The notes under the pieces were generated by a model. The model worked only from the letters and a program-made list of their open reading frames with translations, did not search any database and was not told the origin of the DNA. 40,968 nucleotides of DNA. Origin: JAJFUG01 sp964473155. GTDB lineage: Bacteria; Gemmatimonadota; Glassbacteria; GWA2-58-10. The DNA lies in the NCBI GenBank assembly GCA_964473155.1, contig CAYYNT010000037.1:1-40968 (forward strand). Reading direction: 5' to 3'. The translations under genes were made by a program, and so were the position numbers. Shown here piece after piece: positions 17,829-29,178 of this stretch; the stretch's first letter is position 1, and each line of letters begins with the position of its first letter.

Positions 17829-18024
17829 ATTACGAACCAATTGGGCGCACTGTTTGTGTTGGTCGCACAAACGTAATAAATTGAATAAGATATGTCAGAT
17901 CGAGCTTGGAACGGATACCTTCGGGAACTGAGAATGCCAGCTTTAAAAATTGACGTCCTTAGGTTTTTTGTAAGAAATACCTCATTTGGGGTATTGTTCT
18001 GGCTTCACGGACAGCGAGAACGTC

Positions 18025-18053
18025 TTGTCGTTTCGAGTTGATTGAATTATATT
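18025..18053 (+). promoter_or_regulatory. Candidate promoter of the aldo/keto reductase gene
   Basis: TTGTCG (18025-18030), a 17-bp spacer and TATATT (18048-18053), about 107 bp before the chosen ATG. Moderate match only. Confidence 0.35.
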
Positions 18054-18159
18054 GCATGCAAGTTCGTGTTTTTATTTGTGGTATTGATCTGTCAGAGTAA
18101 TCACAAAGTTTATGTTTTTCCATGAATCAATCCTGGCAGTCAATAAGGAATGGACAGTC

Positions 18160-19170
18160 ATGGCGGAAAAATGTGATATGGGTTTTGCCCGCCGCCGTCT
18201 CGGGCGTACCGGACTGATGGTGAGCGAGATCAGCCTGGGGACCTGGACTCTTGGAGGAACGAGTTTCAACGAGGGACGGTCGAACGGCTGGGGCGGTCTG
18301 GATGTGGATGAGGGGGAGCGGGCCGTGCTTCGCGCGCTGGAACTGGGTTGCAACCACCTGGACACGGCGGACGTTTACGGGGCGGGACACTCGGAACAGT
18401 TGCTTGGAAGGGCGCTGGGGCACAGGCGCAAGGATATCGTTCTGGCCACCAAGGTCGGCTGGTTCAGGGGGACGGCTGAGAATGCCTACCACCCGCTGCA
18501 TATCCGCCATCAGCTCGAGCAGAGCCTGCTCAACCTGCGCACGGATTATGTGGACATCTATTATTTCCATCACGGGGATTTCGGCGCGGGCGATATCTGG
18601 CTGGACGGCGCCATAGAGGAGATGTATCGCCTGAAAGAGTCGGGGAAAGTCAGGTTCATCGGCCAGAGCGCCTATTCACAGGCGGATTTCGAGAAACTTA
18701 TCCCCCGCGTGGACCCGGATGTTCTGCAGTCGAGCACGCACATGCTCAACCTGAAAATGATCGGGCCGGAATCCAGAATACCCGCCATAATAAATCAGCG
18801 TGACCTGGGGCTGGTAGGTTTCAGCCCGATGGCACAAGGATTGCTGTTGGATAAGTACGATCCTGCCCGTCCACCATCGTTCCAGGACGGGGACCAGCGA
18901 GCTGACAGCCGCTGGTTCAAACCGGATTTTCTGAGACTCATGCAGCCGAAACTGGCTGCGCTGAAGGAACGGTTCGGCGGCGGGACAGCCGATCTTGTCC
19001 GTGTAAGTCTTCAGTATGTTTTGTCGCACACGGTGGTAAGCTGTGTAATACCGGGTTTCCGCAACAGCGCTCAGGTTGAGATGGACCTTTCGGCGGCAGG
19101 CCGGCCCTTGGGCGAAGGTGACAGGGAATGGATAAGGGAACTGTTCAAAGACTTGTGCGCGACCGATTAG
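18160..19170 (+). CDS. Aldo/keto reductase
   Basis: A 336-residue NAD(P)H-dependent oxidoreductase of the (beta/alpha)8 AKR superfamily. The catalytic tetrad is present: Asp69 and Tyr73 in LDTADVYGAGHSE, Lys98 in LATKVGW and His137 in YYFHHGD. The N-terminal RRRLGRTGLMVSEISLGTW is the standard AKR opening, and the region ending IPGFRNSAQVEMDLSA is the usual cofactor-binding end. The ATG at 18160 is preferred because TAAGGA lies 10 bp upstream; the ATG at 18112 has none. The substrate is unknown. The gene overlaps the next by 43 bp, implying translational coupling. Confidence 0.9.
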   Translation: MAEKCDMGFARRRLGRTGLMVSEISLGTWTLGGTSFNEGRSNGWGGLDVDEGERAVLRALELGCNHLDTADVYGAGHSEQLLGRALGHRRKDIVLATKVGWFRGTAENAYHPLHIRHQLEQSLLNLRTDYVDIYYFHHGDFGAGDIWLDGAIEEMYRLKESGKVRFIGQSAYSQADFEKLIPRVDPDVLQSSTHMLNLKMIGPESRIPAIINQRDLGLVGFSPMAQGLLLDKYDPARPPSFQDGDQRADSRWFKPDFLRLMQPKLAALKERFGGGTADLVRVSLQYVLSHTVVSCVIPGFRNSAQVEMDLSAAGRPLGEGDREWIRELFKDLCATD

Positions 19171-19823
19171 TGCGTGACACTCCACCGGTTGTCGCGGCTC
19201 AACCGGCCCTGACATCGCAGGATAGGGCGGAACGGCTGTTCAGGCTTTCCAGCCGCGGGAAGCGCCGTTTCCTCGAGAAACTGATCACCCGGTCCGGTTT
19301 TATCAACCGGGCGATCATGCGTCTTTACCAGACTGTGGATGTGCGCGGGTTGGAACGCTGGAGGGCCAAAATAGAGCGTCAGCAGGGCCGCCTGAAGCGT
19401 CTGAACCTGTACACCTACTGGTCGATGAAAGCTCTGGAGCGGCTTTCGGCGGTTTATATCGGCGGATTGCTGACCGCCCGCGAACAGCGCACGTTCGGCA
19501 TGATCTGCGGGCTCCGGGACTACCGGATGAGCCGCTACCATGCGTTGATTTTCGGTTCCCTGACCGGCGCGCTTTATTTCAGCTCCGGGAGTTTCGCTTT
19601 CTGGATGGGCGGCCGGTCGGACAAGCTGGGAGAGCCGTGGGACCTGACTGCTGCGTGTCTTTTCGGCATGGGAGCTTTCAGTATCAGCATGGACCTTTTC
19701 CGGGTGGTTGACTCGTTTGTCCGAAAGAAAGCGCACATGCCTGTCGGCGTTGTCTCCCTTCTGCTCAATTTACCATCGATAGTGAAACACTATCTCGGGA
19801 AACTGCGCCGCAAACGCGCGTAA
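19128..19823 (+). CDS. Membrane protein of unknown function
   Basis: A 231-residue protein starting inside the end of the aldo/keto reductase gene. The N-terminal half (about 1-125) is strongly basic and helical, with many Arg and Lys. Two or three hydrophobic segments follow: about 138-160, 168-192 and 201-215. The C-terminus is very basic (KLRRKRA). I do not recognise a family. The 43-bp overlap and shared direction suggest co-expression with the reductase. A shorter start, at a GTG or TTG just after the overlap, is possible. Confidence 0.6.
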   Translation: MDKGTVQRLVRDRLVRDTPPVVAAQPALTSQDRAERLFRLSSRGKRRFLEKLITRSGFINRAIMRLYQTVDVRGLERWRAKIERQQGRLKRLNLYTYWSMKALERLSAVYIGGLLTAREQRTFGMICGLRDYRMSRYHALIFGSLTGALYFSSGSFAFWMGGRSDKLGEPWDLTAACLFGMGAFSISMDLFRVVDSFVRKKAHMPVGVVSLLLNLPSIVKHYLGKLRRKRA

Positions 19824-19834
19824 TCTGAAAACAA

Positions 19835-20569
19835 TCAGAGCAGGGAACGCACCATCTGCTCGATAAATGCCGCGTAGTGGCAGCCCACCTCGACCTCGTT
19901 GCCGCCGTCAGCCTGAGCTTTAACCCGTGTCTCGCCCCAGTCGACCCAGCCGCCGACCCAGTGCGGGGCGAGGTCCGTGGTCAGGGCGGCGGTGCGTCCC
20001 TTCCCGTGCGAGCCGAAAACCAGAAGGGGATGTTCCGTGCTGTCCACGGAGACCGCCCCATCCTTTATCCGCAACTCACGAAGAGTCAGACCCAGGCTGC
20101 CCGAACCCCGGAGAGTAACCTTGTTGTAGCCGCAGAACACCGGCGGACGGTCCCAGGGCAGGCCGGAAAGACAGGCCTGACTTCCCTTGGGCACCGGGAT
20201 TGCTCCCTGGCACCAGTTGACCCGGTCATCCGATTGCAGCGGCGTCACAGGCAATATGTCACAGACCGGCCCCTGGTTGTACTCGCCGTTCAGTCCGTGG
20301 TATGATTCCCAGCCCCCGATCATCAGGAACGATGCCCCGCGCGAAACGCTGCCGGCAATGGCTTTCTGGCGCGGCTCATCCAGGCTGGAGGCCGGGTAGT
20401 CGCTGATGATGAAAAGACCGCTGTCCCGCTTGAGCATCTCCATCGGCGCGCTCTCGCCGCTGGGGACATAATCGAACCCGATCCCGGCCCGTGTCAGAAC
20501 ACCGCCAAGGTAAGCCGCCGCTCCCCGCAGGCTGTCATCACCCATGTAAAGCACACTGTTACTTTTCAT
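19835..20569 (-). CDS. Glutamine amidotransferase-like protein (class I GATase-like fold)
   Basis: A 244-residue cytoplasmic protein. GGWESYHGLNGEYNQGPVCD (about 110-129) and the closing HGKGRTAALTTDLAPHWVGG segment match remembered proteins of the putative glutamine amidotransferase family (Pfam DUF1355/GATase1-like). These have a flavodoxin-like fold and often lack the standard Cys-His-Glu triad, and I see no classic nucleophile elbow. The role is unknown. AGGTGT lies about 6 bp before the ATG. It converges on the membrane-protein gene with an 11-bp gap and is followed 61 bp downstream by no same-strand gene; the permease lies upstream of it on the same strand. Confidence 0.72.
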   Translation of the reverse strand: MKSNSVLYMGDDSLRGAAAYLGGVLTRAGIGFDYVPSGESAPMEMLKRDSGLFIISDYPASSLDEPRQKAIAGSVSRGASFLMIGGWESYHGLNGEYNQGPVCDILPVTPLQSDDRVNWCQGAIPVPKGSQACLSGLPWDRPPVFCGYNKVTLRGSGSLGLTLRELRIKDGAVSVDSTEHPLLVFGSHGKGRTAALTTDLAPHWVGGWVDWGETRVKAQADGGNEVEVGCHYAAFIEQMVRSLL

Positions 20570-20630
20570 GTCACACCTGTTCCTATCACGGATCGAATCG
20601 GTTTAAAGTATCAATGTCGATAGTCAGACG

Positions 20631-21653
20631 TTATCGTCTCAGGAGTGGACGGATTTTTTCCTTATAAACCCCAAAGCCTATCAGTCCCCATAGTATAAGA
20701 GCGGAGGCGATGCTCAAGGCTCCTGTCGTCTCGCCGGACGGTCCGCCTGATGCAACCGGGGAGGGCAGTGCGAAGCTCGAATAAACCGAATCCAGGCACA
20801 GCGCGCAGATCACGCCCGAGACTATCACTCCGGTCAGGTAGATCAATGTCGCCCGCGGCCCCTGGATGCGCCAGATAACGCTGAGCGAGGCAATGTTTGT
20901 CGCCGGTCCGACCAGAAGCAGCAGAAGGGCCGCTCCCGGACTTACGCCCTTGGCAATTAAAGCCGCGGCCAATGGCGTACTGCTTGTGGCGCAGATATAG
21001 AGCGGCACGCCGATGGCGATGATAACCGCCATGGCGGACCACTGCCCGCCTGGAATATCGGTAAGCATATCCCGAGGCAACAGCGCCGAGACCGCTCCGG
21101 CCAGCAGAAGTCCCCAGAGAAGATACCAGCCCAGGTCCGCCATCAGCACAAAATAACCGTAATGCACCCCTTTGCGCAACCTCGAGACGAGAGAAGCGCG
21201 CTCGGTTTCAGATTGCGTGGTAATTCCAGTGTTTGAGTCTGTTTTTTCGGGATTGAGAAAAACCTCGGCCGAGCCGGTGAACAGGGCTGTGAAAATTGCG
21301 GCAATCGGGCGAGCCACGGTCATCAGCGGGTCGAGCATGGCCCAGGAGACAGCCACCGAATCCACACCGGTTTCGGGAGTGGAAATGAGGAAAGAGGTGG
21401 TCGCGCCTCGGGAGGCCCCGGCCTTGCGCAAGGCGGCGGCGGCTGGCAGCACGCCGCAGGAGCAGAGCGGTAGGGGAGCGCCGATCAGCGCGGCCTTTAA
21501 CACAGGTCCCAGGCCGCGTCCTCCGAGATGACGCGCGATGGTTTTCTCGTTGATGAATGCGCGGATCAGCCCGGCCAGGCCGAAACCCAGAAGCAGATAG
21601 AGAGAGGCTTCAAGGCTGAACTCCCAGGTTTCGCGCAAGATGTTCAGCAGCAT
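20631..21653 (-). CDS. Permease of the SO_0444/ArsP-like (PF03773) metal-efflux family
   Basis: A 340-residue polytopic inner-membrane protein with about eight to ten hydrophobic segments. GAPLPLCSCGVLPAAAALRKAG (Cys64, Cys66) and SFLISTPETGVDSV (87-100) are signatures of the PF03773 permeases, whose members export arsenicals or are linked to Cu/Zn efflux. A second repeat carries GVPLYICATSSTPLAAALIAKG, also typical. The start at 21653 is chosen because GGAGA lies just upstream; further 5' ATG codons would place that site inside the gene. A soluble cytoplasmic loop with acidic and polar residues lies near 145-170. Its proximity to an RND efflux operon suggests metal or metalloid detoxification, which is inference. 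Confidence 0.85.
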   Translation of the reverse strand: MLLNILRETWEFSLEASLYLLLGFGLAGLIRAFINEKTIARHLGGRGLGPVLKAALIGAPLPLCSCGVLPAAAALRKAGASRGATTSFLISTPETGVDSVAVSWAMLDPLMTVARPIAAIFTALFTGSAEVFLNPEKTDSNTGITTQSETERASLVSRLRKGVHYGYFVLMADLGWYLLWGLLLAGAVSALLPRDMLTDIPGGQWSAMAVIIAIGVPLYICATSSTPLAAALIAKGVSPGAALLLLLVGPATNIASLSVIWRIQGPRATLIYLTGVIVSGVICALCLDSVYSSFALPSPVASGGPSGETTGALSIASALILWGLIGFGVYKEKIRPLLRR

Positions 21654-21825
21654 GTTATTCTCCATATATAAGAACAAGCATTAAAAACAATCTCAATTAA
21701 TATAGCGCTTTTTGTCTTTGGTACATAGGGCATACTTTATCCTTTATAAATATCAGCATTGAAATATTTATCAGGAAAATCAGGGGTAAGGGACTGTGAA
21801 AAAATGTTAAAAACCCAAAAATAAC

Positions 21826-21854
21826 TTGACATGAATGAAATGAATTGCCATAAT
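21826..21854 (+). promoter_or_regulatory. Strong sigma-70 promoter of the small lipoprotein gene
   Basis: Perfect TTGACA (21826-21831), an ideal 17-bp spacer and CATAAT (21849-21854). Transcription would start near 21861, leaving a leader of about 60 nt. It is the best sigma-70 match seen in the window. Confidence 0.75.
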
Positions 21855-21919
21855 TAAGCAAGAAAGGTAAATTTGATAAAATCATAACGTCTTTAAGTGT
21901 ACACACTAAGGGGGTTGAT

Positions 21920-22111
21920 ATGAGACGAATATTTGGCCTGCTCATGTGTGTTCTATTGGCGTCGATTGTCGCGTGCAGCGACGATTCAATTCCCTCAGGC
22001 CCCGGTTTGCCGGATAAAAGCCTACCTTCCATAAGGAACAATCCAGAATCAAACATTGGGTCGGTTGTATCGGTTGGAGCGGTTGTGGATGGACAGCTTG
22101 TAAAGAAATAG
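21920..22111 (+). CDS. Small lipoprotein of unknown function
   Basis: A 63-residue protein. A basic start (MRRIFGLL) and a hydrophobic stretch end in SIVAC, with Cys19 as the likely lipidation site. Asp residues at +2 and +3 (CSDDS) would favour inner-membrane retention by the E. coli rule, which may not hold in this lineage. The mature part is about 44 residues, low in complexity and Pro/Gly/Ser-rich. GGGGG lies about 8 bp before the ATG. It has its own near-consensus promoter and a following hairpin, so it is an independent transcript between two metal-efflux loci. No homologue is recognised. Confidence 0.72.
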   Translation: MRRIFGLLMCVLLASIVACSDDSIPSGPGLPDKSLPSIRNNPESNIGSVVSVGAVVDGQLVKK

Positions 22112-22168
22112 TGGGCAAAATTAAGTAGAGGTGATGCGGTTGATTGATGAATTAAACCGAATAAAACA

Positions 22169-22197
22169 GGCCGGGCGCCTTTTGCGGCAGCCCGGCC
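22169..22197. terminator. Bidirectional GC-rich hairpin between convergent genes
   Basis: GGCCGGGC (22169-22176) pairs with GCCCGGCC (22190-22197) across a 13-nt loop. The rightward tail is weak (gcttt). On the minus strand the stem is followed by TGTTTTATT, a better T tract, so it probably ends the leftward efflux operon and may also serve the lipoprotein gene. Confidence 0.75.
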
Positions 22198-22224
22198 GCT
22201 TTATAAGTGAAAAATGTTTGATTT

Positions 22225-22518
22225 TCACACCCAGACTTTATCCACCCCGGTCAGCATCATTCTGAGGCAGGGTTTGTACTGTTTGGCCGCAACGTGAGCC
22301 TGAATATTTTCCGCAAGATTCTCAAGCACTTTAGCCTCTCCGGAAACCATCAGCACCGAGGCCTCCCAGGGTAGGTTTTCACCGATCATGCCTTTGCAGC
22401 TGTGGCTTATCCCCAGCACATCCGGGAACTGAACATAGCAGTCCACCATGAGGCTCGATATTATATCCTGAATTTCATGGGTCAGGTCCCGGCTTACGAT
22501 TATGGTCAGGAGTTTCAT
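22225..22518 (-). CDS. P-II-like/DUF3240-type small protein linked to an RND pump
   Basis: A 97-residue cytoplasmic protein with the small ferredoxin-like alpha/beta pattern of P-II relatives (MKLLTIIVSRDLTHEIQDII at the start, a final strand MMLTGVDKVWV). Such proteins are often encoded beside heavy-metal RND pumps and are annotated DUF3240 or P-II-like. The T-loop uridylylation region of true GlnB is not recognisable. Cys27, Cys41 and Cys84 could bind metal, but that is a guess. GGAGG is 15 bp and AGAGG about 1 bp before the ATG. It is the last gene of the operon, 70 bp after the RND gene with a stable hairpin in between. Confidence 0.68.
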   Translation of the reverse strand: MKLLTIIVSRDLTHEIQDIISSLMVDCYVQFPDVLGISHSCKGMIGENLPWEASVLMVSGEAKVLENLAENIQAHVAAKQYKPCLRMMLTGVDKVWV

Positions 22519-22556
22519 CCTCTAATCCTCCATTCTGTCCCGGCGGTGGAGCGAGG

Positions 22557-22578
22557 AAGCGGGCCGAAAGGCCCGCTT
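22557..22578 (-). promoter_or_regulatory. Stable intercistronic hairpin between the RND and P-II-like genes
   Basis: A perfect 9-bp stem, AAGCGGGCC (22557-22565) with GGCCCGCTT (22570-22578), and a 4-nt loop. No T tract follows on the minus strand, so it is more likely an mRNA-stabilising or processing element, or a leaky terminator, that lowers downstream expression. Confidence 0.6.
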
Positions 22579-22588
22579 CGCGCTTCGG

Positions 22589-25809
<3,221 letters not shown>

Positions 25810-25813
<4 letters not shown>

Positions 25814-26901
25814 CGGCTCACCTCCTGGACGCTCAGGCCCTCGGTCACAGGCTGCTGACCCGCCAGAACCACGCTCTCGCCGGCGCTGAGGCCGGAGAGG
25901 ATTTCAACCATTTCACCGCTGGTTTTTCCAAGACGGACCCAGCGTAGACGAGTGAGGCCGCTGCTGTCCAGAGTGTAAAGTCCGGTAAGCTGACCGCGAC
26001 GGACAACCGCCTCCTGCGGCACGGCTATCAACTGCCCGGCGCCGGTGGCGAAATGAACCCTGGCGAAAAGACCGCTTTTCAGCGCCCCGTCGCTGTTGTC
26101 CAGGACCAGTTTCACCCGGAAAGAGCGGGTGCGCGGATCAGCAGCCGGAGTAACCGATTCGACGCGAGCCAAGCGGCGTCCCGGCCCGGCCATGTCCGTT
26201 TCCACCCAGGCGCTGTCTCCAGCGGAGACCCGGCCAAACTGCTGTTCATTAAGGGTGGCTACAATTTTCAGGCTGTCTTGCCGCTCGATCACTACAATCG
26301 GCATTCCGGGGGCGGCCATGTCGCCCCGGTCCACGCTCCGGCCGGTCACGTAACCGTCAAACGGCGCGGTCAGGACAGAGTAATCCAGATTTGAGCGCGC
26401 GGCAGCGATGCCGCCCCCGGCGGCGCGGACCTGTGCCAGCGCGCCCTCGTACTGGGAGCGGGCGTTGTCCAGGGCCTGACGGGTAGCGCTTTTATCCTCA
26501 TACAGGTTTTTAATACGGTTGTAATAAGCCTCGGCGTTTTCAAGCTGGGCTTTGGCCGCGGCAAGCATGGCCTCGCTCTGCTCGATCTGTCCAGATACGG
26601 CCTGCATTTCCAGCCGGACAAGGGTCTGGCCCCGTCTGACGCGGTCGCCCTCATCGACCAGCACCTGCTGCACGTTACCCATGATGCGCGTTGACACCTC
26701 GGCCCGGTTGTATGGCTCCAGCGTTCCGACCGCTGTCGTGTAAACAGGAAGGTCACGCAGTTCGGCTTTGTAAATCCCGGCCTGGATGGAACCCCGGGCG
26801 CCTTCCTGCACGGATTCGCTCGAACCTCCACAACCTGCACCCAGTAACGCGGCGGCGAGAAAAACGACACTCGAGAAGAAAACGTTCCTTTTATTGTTCA
26901 T
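25810..26901 (-). CDS. RND membrane-fusion (periplasmic adaptor) lipoprotein
   Basis: A 363-residue adaptor. The ATG at 26901 is chosen because AGGAGAGG lies about 6 bp upstream. The signal sequence ends in LLGAGC, giving lipidated Cys24. The biotinyl-lipoyl-like hairpin (GNVQQVLVDEGDRVRRGQTL, near 74-93) is split by a helical hairpin (about 95-165) and followed by the return half (LTAPFDGYVTGRSVDRGD). Beta-barrel and membrane-proximal domains close the protein (SGLSAGESVVLAGQQPVTEG). It links the RND pump to TolC. Its last bases overlap the RND start by ATGA, so translation is coupled. Confidence 0.92.
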
Positions 26902-26948
26902 CTGGCCTCTCCTGTACAAGCCCGGCTCGATTGCGGGCTTTCAAACGT

Positions 26949-28322
26949 TCATTCGTTTATTGGATAGCCGCCGGTGGCCAGACTCAGCCCGGCCAGCGAG
27001 ACGTTGTATTCATAGAGTGCGGCGGACAGATTGAGTCCCGCGCCGGTGGCGGCGGCCTCGGTGTCCAGAAGGTCGGTGATGGAGGCCAGGCCCTCGCGGT
27101 ACTGGTTCTCTACTATACGAAGGCTTTCAAGGGCCTGTTCGCGCGCTCCCCGCGCCACGCCGATCTGTTCTCTGGCGGTTTTGAGGTTGAGCCACGCCTC
27201 GCGGACATCAACCTCCACCTTATGCCGGAGCATTGCTGCCTCATTCAGCGCTTTCTCGCGCATGGCTCTTGCGCTTTTCACATTACCGGCGCTGCCCAGG
27301 CCATCGAACACGTTCCAGTCCAGCGACAGTCCGACCATCCAGTTGTCTCCGTCCCCGCCGAACGCTTTTTCCCCGTCCCGTTCATACTGGGCAAAACCGT
27401 TGAGGCTGGGGATCAAGGCTCCCAGGGCCGAACGCGCGCCATAACCGGCGGCGCTTGCCGCCCGGTCGGCGGCGGCGAGCTGGCCGTGCGAGGCCAGTGC
27501 GAAAGCGATCAGGCTGTCCAGGCCGGTCTCGAATGACACGATGGTCAGGCTGTCAAGCGGCAGAACCGGCCGGTCATCACGCCAGCCAGCGGCAAGCTTT
27601 AGATATTCACCGGCCACCGTGACGGAGTTGGCCGCGCTGATCCGTTTCTGCTCCAGTTCGGCCACCCGGACAGCAGCCTTAAGTTCATCCGCGCGGGTGG
27701 CGAGTCCCTGGGCGGCCATGCGTCCAGCCTGATGAGCATGGCTGCGGGCGGCTTCCAGAGCGGCGTCCAGCACAACCAGGCTTTCGCGGGCCAGAACTAC
27801 TGAATAATAGGCCTTGCGCACCTGGAATGCGGTTTCCTGGCCGGTGTAAAGCGCCGCCTTGTCCGCCGCATCCGAGTAAGACTCGGCCATGCGCCGTCCG
27901 TACCAGCTTCGTCCGCCGTTGAAGATCGGCTGCTGAAGGACGAAACGGGTGGAATAATTATTCAGCGCCGCAGGGGAGTTGAGCGACGGGAGAGCGAAAT
28001 CCCGCTCCGTAAAAACCGACTGACGGAGCTTGGCGCCGAATGCGTAAACTGGATCATTGCTCCGGGTGAACATCTCCGAGATGCTGAAATGAGGCAGGAA
28101 ACCGGCAAGCGAGGCCAGTTTCTGTCCCTCGGCCGCCTCTGCCGCGTTCCTGGCCGCCCGGAGGCTCGGACTGGCTTGTCCGGCGTGCTGGAGCATCTCG
28201 GCCAGGGTCACTCTCAGCGTATCGCTCTGGGCCGCGGCGCGCTCGGGCGGAGCAAGAAATAAAGCCGCGGTCAGCAGAACGGCGCTGAATGCGTACGTTT
28301 TGATCTTTTGACTGAATTCCAT
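26949..28322 (-). CDS. TolC-family outer-membrane efflux protein
   Basis: A 457-residue outer-membrane channel component with a signal peptide (about 1-32, ending ERAAAQ). It has the internal duplication of the OEP family: long helical segments (about 42-220 and 255-440) and the conserved ALNNYSTRFVLQQPIFNGG and WNVFDGLGSAGN stretches, the usual beta-strand parts of each repeat. The ATG at 28322 follows CAGGAGAC; the in-frame ATG codons further 5' lack a ribosome site. It lies second to third in the operon, 47 bp before the adaptor gene, and should complete the tripartite pump. Confidence 0.92.
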   Translation of the reverse strand: MEFSQKIKTYAFSAVLLTAALFLAPPERAAAQSDTLRVTLAEMLQHAGQASPSLRAARNAAEAAEGQKLASLAGFLPHFSISEMFTRSNDPVYAFGAKLRQSVFTERDFALPSLNSPAALNNYSTRFVLQQPIFNGGRSWYGRRMAESYSDAADKAALYTGQETAFQVRKAYYSVVLARESLVVLDAALEAARSHAHQAGRMAAQGLATRADELKAAVRVAELEQKRISAANSVTVAGEYLKLAAGWRDDRPVLPLDSLTIVSFETGLDSLIAFALASHGQLAAADRAASAAGYGARSALGALIPSLNGFAQYERDGEKAFGGDGDNWMVGLSLDWNVFDGLGSAGNVKSARAMREKALNEAAMLRHKVEVDVREAWLNLKTAREQIGVARGAREQALESLRIVENQYREGLASITDLLDTEAAATGAGLNLSAALYEYNVSLAGLSLATGGYPINE

Positions 28323-28354
28323 GCCGTCTCCTGAATGGTTGAGATGTCTCAGGT

Positions 28355-28558
28355 TCATTTCGTGCATGACTTTTCAGCCACGCCCAGCTTGGCCAGGATG
28401 TCTTCCACCAGGCACCAGCGGGTGAAAGCGGATTGAAACATGTTCGCTCCGACAAATGCGGTGAACGCGAACCACCAGGGATTCACCCACCAGCCCAGAG
28501 CGACGCTCGCCATTATAAAAATCCCGGCGATAGCGCGGATGATTCGTTCCATACTCAT
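28355..28558 (-). CDS. DUF2892-family small inner-membrane protein
   Basis: A 67-residue protein with two hydrophobic segments (about 8-24 and 28-45), matching the DUF2892 (YgaP-TM-like, PF11127) pattern: an MERIIRAIAGIFI opening, then FTRWCLVEDILAKLGV. A conserved Cys follows TM2 (Cys45 in TRWC), and a second lies near the end (Cys64 in KSCTK). In other bacteria this domain sits beside rhodanese or thioredoxin-like modules and is linked to sulfur or redox handling. GGAGG lies 5-6 bp before the ATG. It is between thioredoxin (46 bp) and TolC (32 bp). Confidence 0.82.
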   Translation of the reverse strand: MSMERIIRAIAGIFIMASVALGWWVNPWWFAFTAFVGANMFQSAFTRWCLVEDILAKLGVAEKSCTK

Positions 28559-28604
28559 GATAACCTCCATGAACCGTATATGAATTCATTCGGGAAACGA
28601 TCGC

Positions 28605-28940
28605 TCAGTTTGCGTTTCCGAGCAGGGAATCGAGACGGCGGTTGATGTCGGCCTTTCGGACCAGGCCAACCACCCGGTCGACCAGTTTGCCGTCTTTGAA
28701 GAACAGCAGCGTGGGTATGCCCATGATCCCGAAACGCATGGGAATGGCAGGATTTTCATCCACGTTCAGCTTGCCAACGCTAACACGCCCGTTATACTCC
28801 TTGGCCAGTTCCTCGACAGTGGGGCCTAGAATACGGCACGGGGCGCACCAGTCGGCGTAGAAATCAACCAGCACCGGGGTGGAACTCGACTCGACCTCAG
28901 CCGCGAAATTGCTTTCGTTGAAATGCTTCATCGTGCTCAT
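28605..28940 (-). CDS. Thioredoxin
   Basis: A 111-residue thioredoxin, the normal length, with active site WCAPC (31-35), cis-Pro76 in GIPTLLFF and the DFYADWC strand. It reduces protein disulfides. AAGGAG sits about 6 bp before the ATG at 28940; the frame stays open upstream but without a ribosome site. It is the first gene of the leftward efflux operon and lies about 43 nt downstream of the start point expected from a sigma-54-like promoter. The location suggests a dedicated stress copy rather than the housekeeping trxA. Confidence 0.95.
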   Translation of the reverse strand: MSTMKHFNESNFAAEVESSSTPVLVDFYADWCAPCRILGPTVEELAKEYNGRVSVGKLNVDENPAIPMRFGIMGIPTLLFFKDGKLVDRVVGLVRKADINRRLDSLLGNAN

Positions 28941-28993
28941 CGTTCTCTCCTTTTTCATTGTTAAAACTGCAATGGCTGTTTTGCCGTGCTGAT

Positions 28994-29009
28994 TACAAGA
29001 ACAATGCCA
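28994..29009 (-). promoter_or_regulatory. Candidate sigma-54 (-24/-12) promoter of the thioredoxin-efflux operon
   Basis: Minus-strand TGGCATTGTTCTTGTA compared with the consensus TGGCAYRN4TTGCW: the -24 TGGCAT and -12 TTG have the exact required spacing. The mismatches are the T at the R position and GT for the -12 GC. An AAA+ sigma-54 activator is encoded directly upstream, which raises the likelihood. No better sigma-70 promoter was seen for the operon. Confidence 0.5.
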
Positions 29010-29108
29010 CGGAGACGATGAGTAGATTTGCAAAGTTAAATCTATATATGATAAGCGCTTTACTGCTGATAGCTTCGTGAGGGCGTTTTGAATGGATGTT
29101 AAGCAATG

Positions 29109-29141
29109 TGTTAATGTTAACGTTATGTTAATTTGTGTTAA
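29109..29141. promoter_or_regulatory. TGTTAA repeat array, candidate upstream activating sequence
   Basis: Four TGTTAA copies start at 29109, 29115, 29126 and 29136. The steps of 6, 11 and 10 bp place the last three on one helix face, and two GTTAAC palindromes lie within. The array is about 100-145 bp upstream of the -24/-12-like element, the usual place for an enhancer-binding protein site. Confidence 0.5.
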
Positions 29142-29178
29142 CAGTGTAAAATAAGCAAACGTAACATTCGTCTGGTTT

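Larger units (their letters stand above)
17715..18159. other. Intergenic region between the divergent protease and aldo/keto reductase genes
   Basis: About 445 bp without a supported gene. It holds a leftward sigma-70-like promoter (17800-17828), a rightward one (18025-18053) and a short inverted repeat AATACC/GGTATT near 17978-17997. The in-frame upstream ATG codons for both flanking genes (17756 and 18112) lack ribosome sites, so this DNA is treated as non-coding. Confidence 0.5.

Noticed and set aside
21697..22056. 119-codon minus-strand open frame opposite the small lipoprotein
   Set aside because: No ribosome site and poor protein character; the plus-strand lipoprotein has promoter, ribosome site and lipobox.
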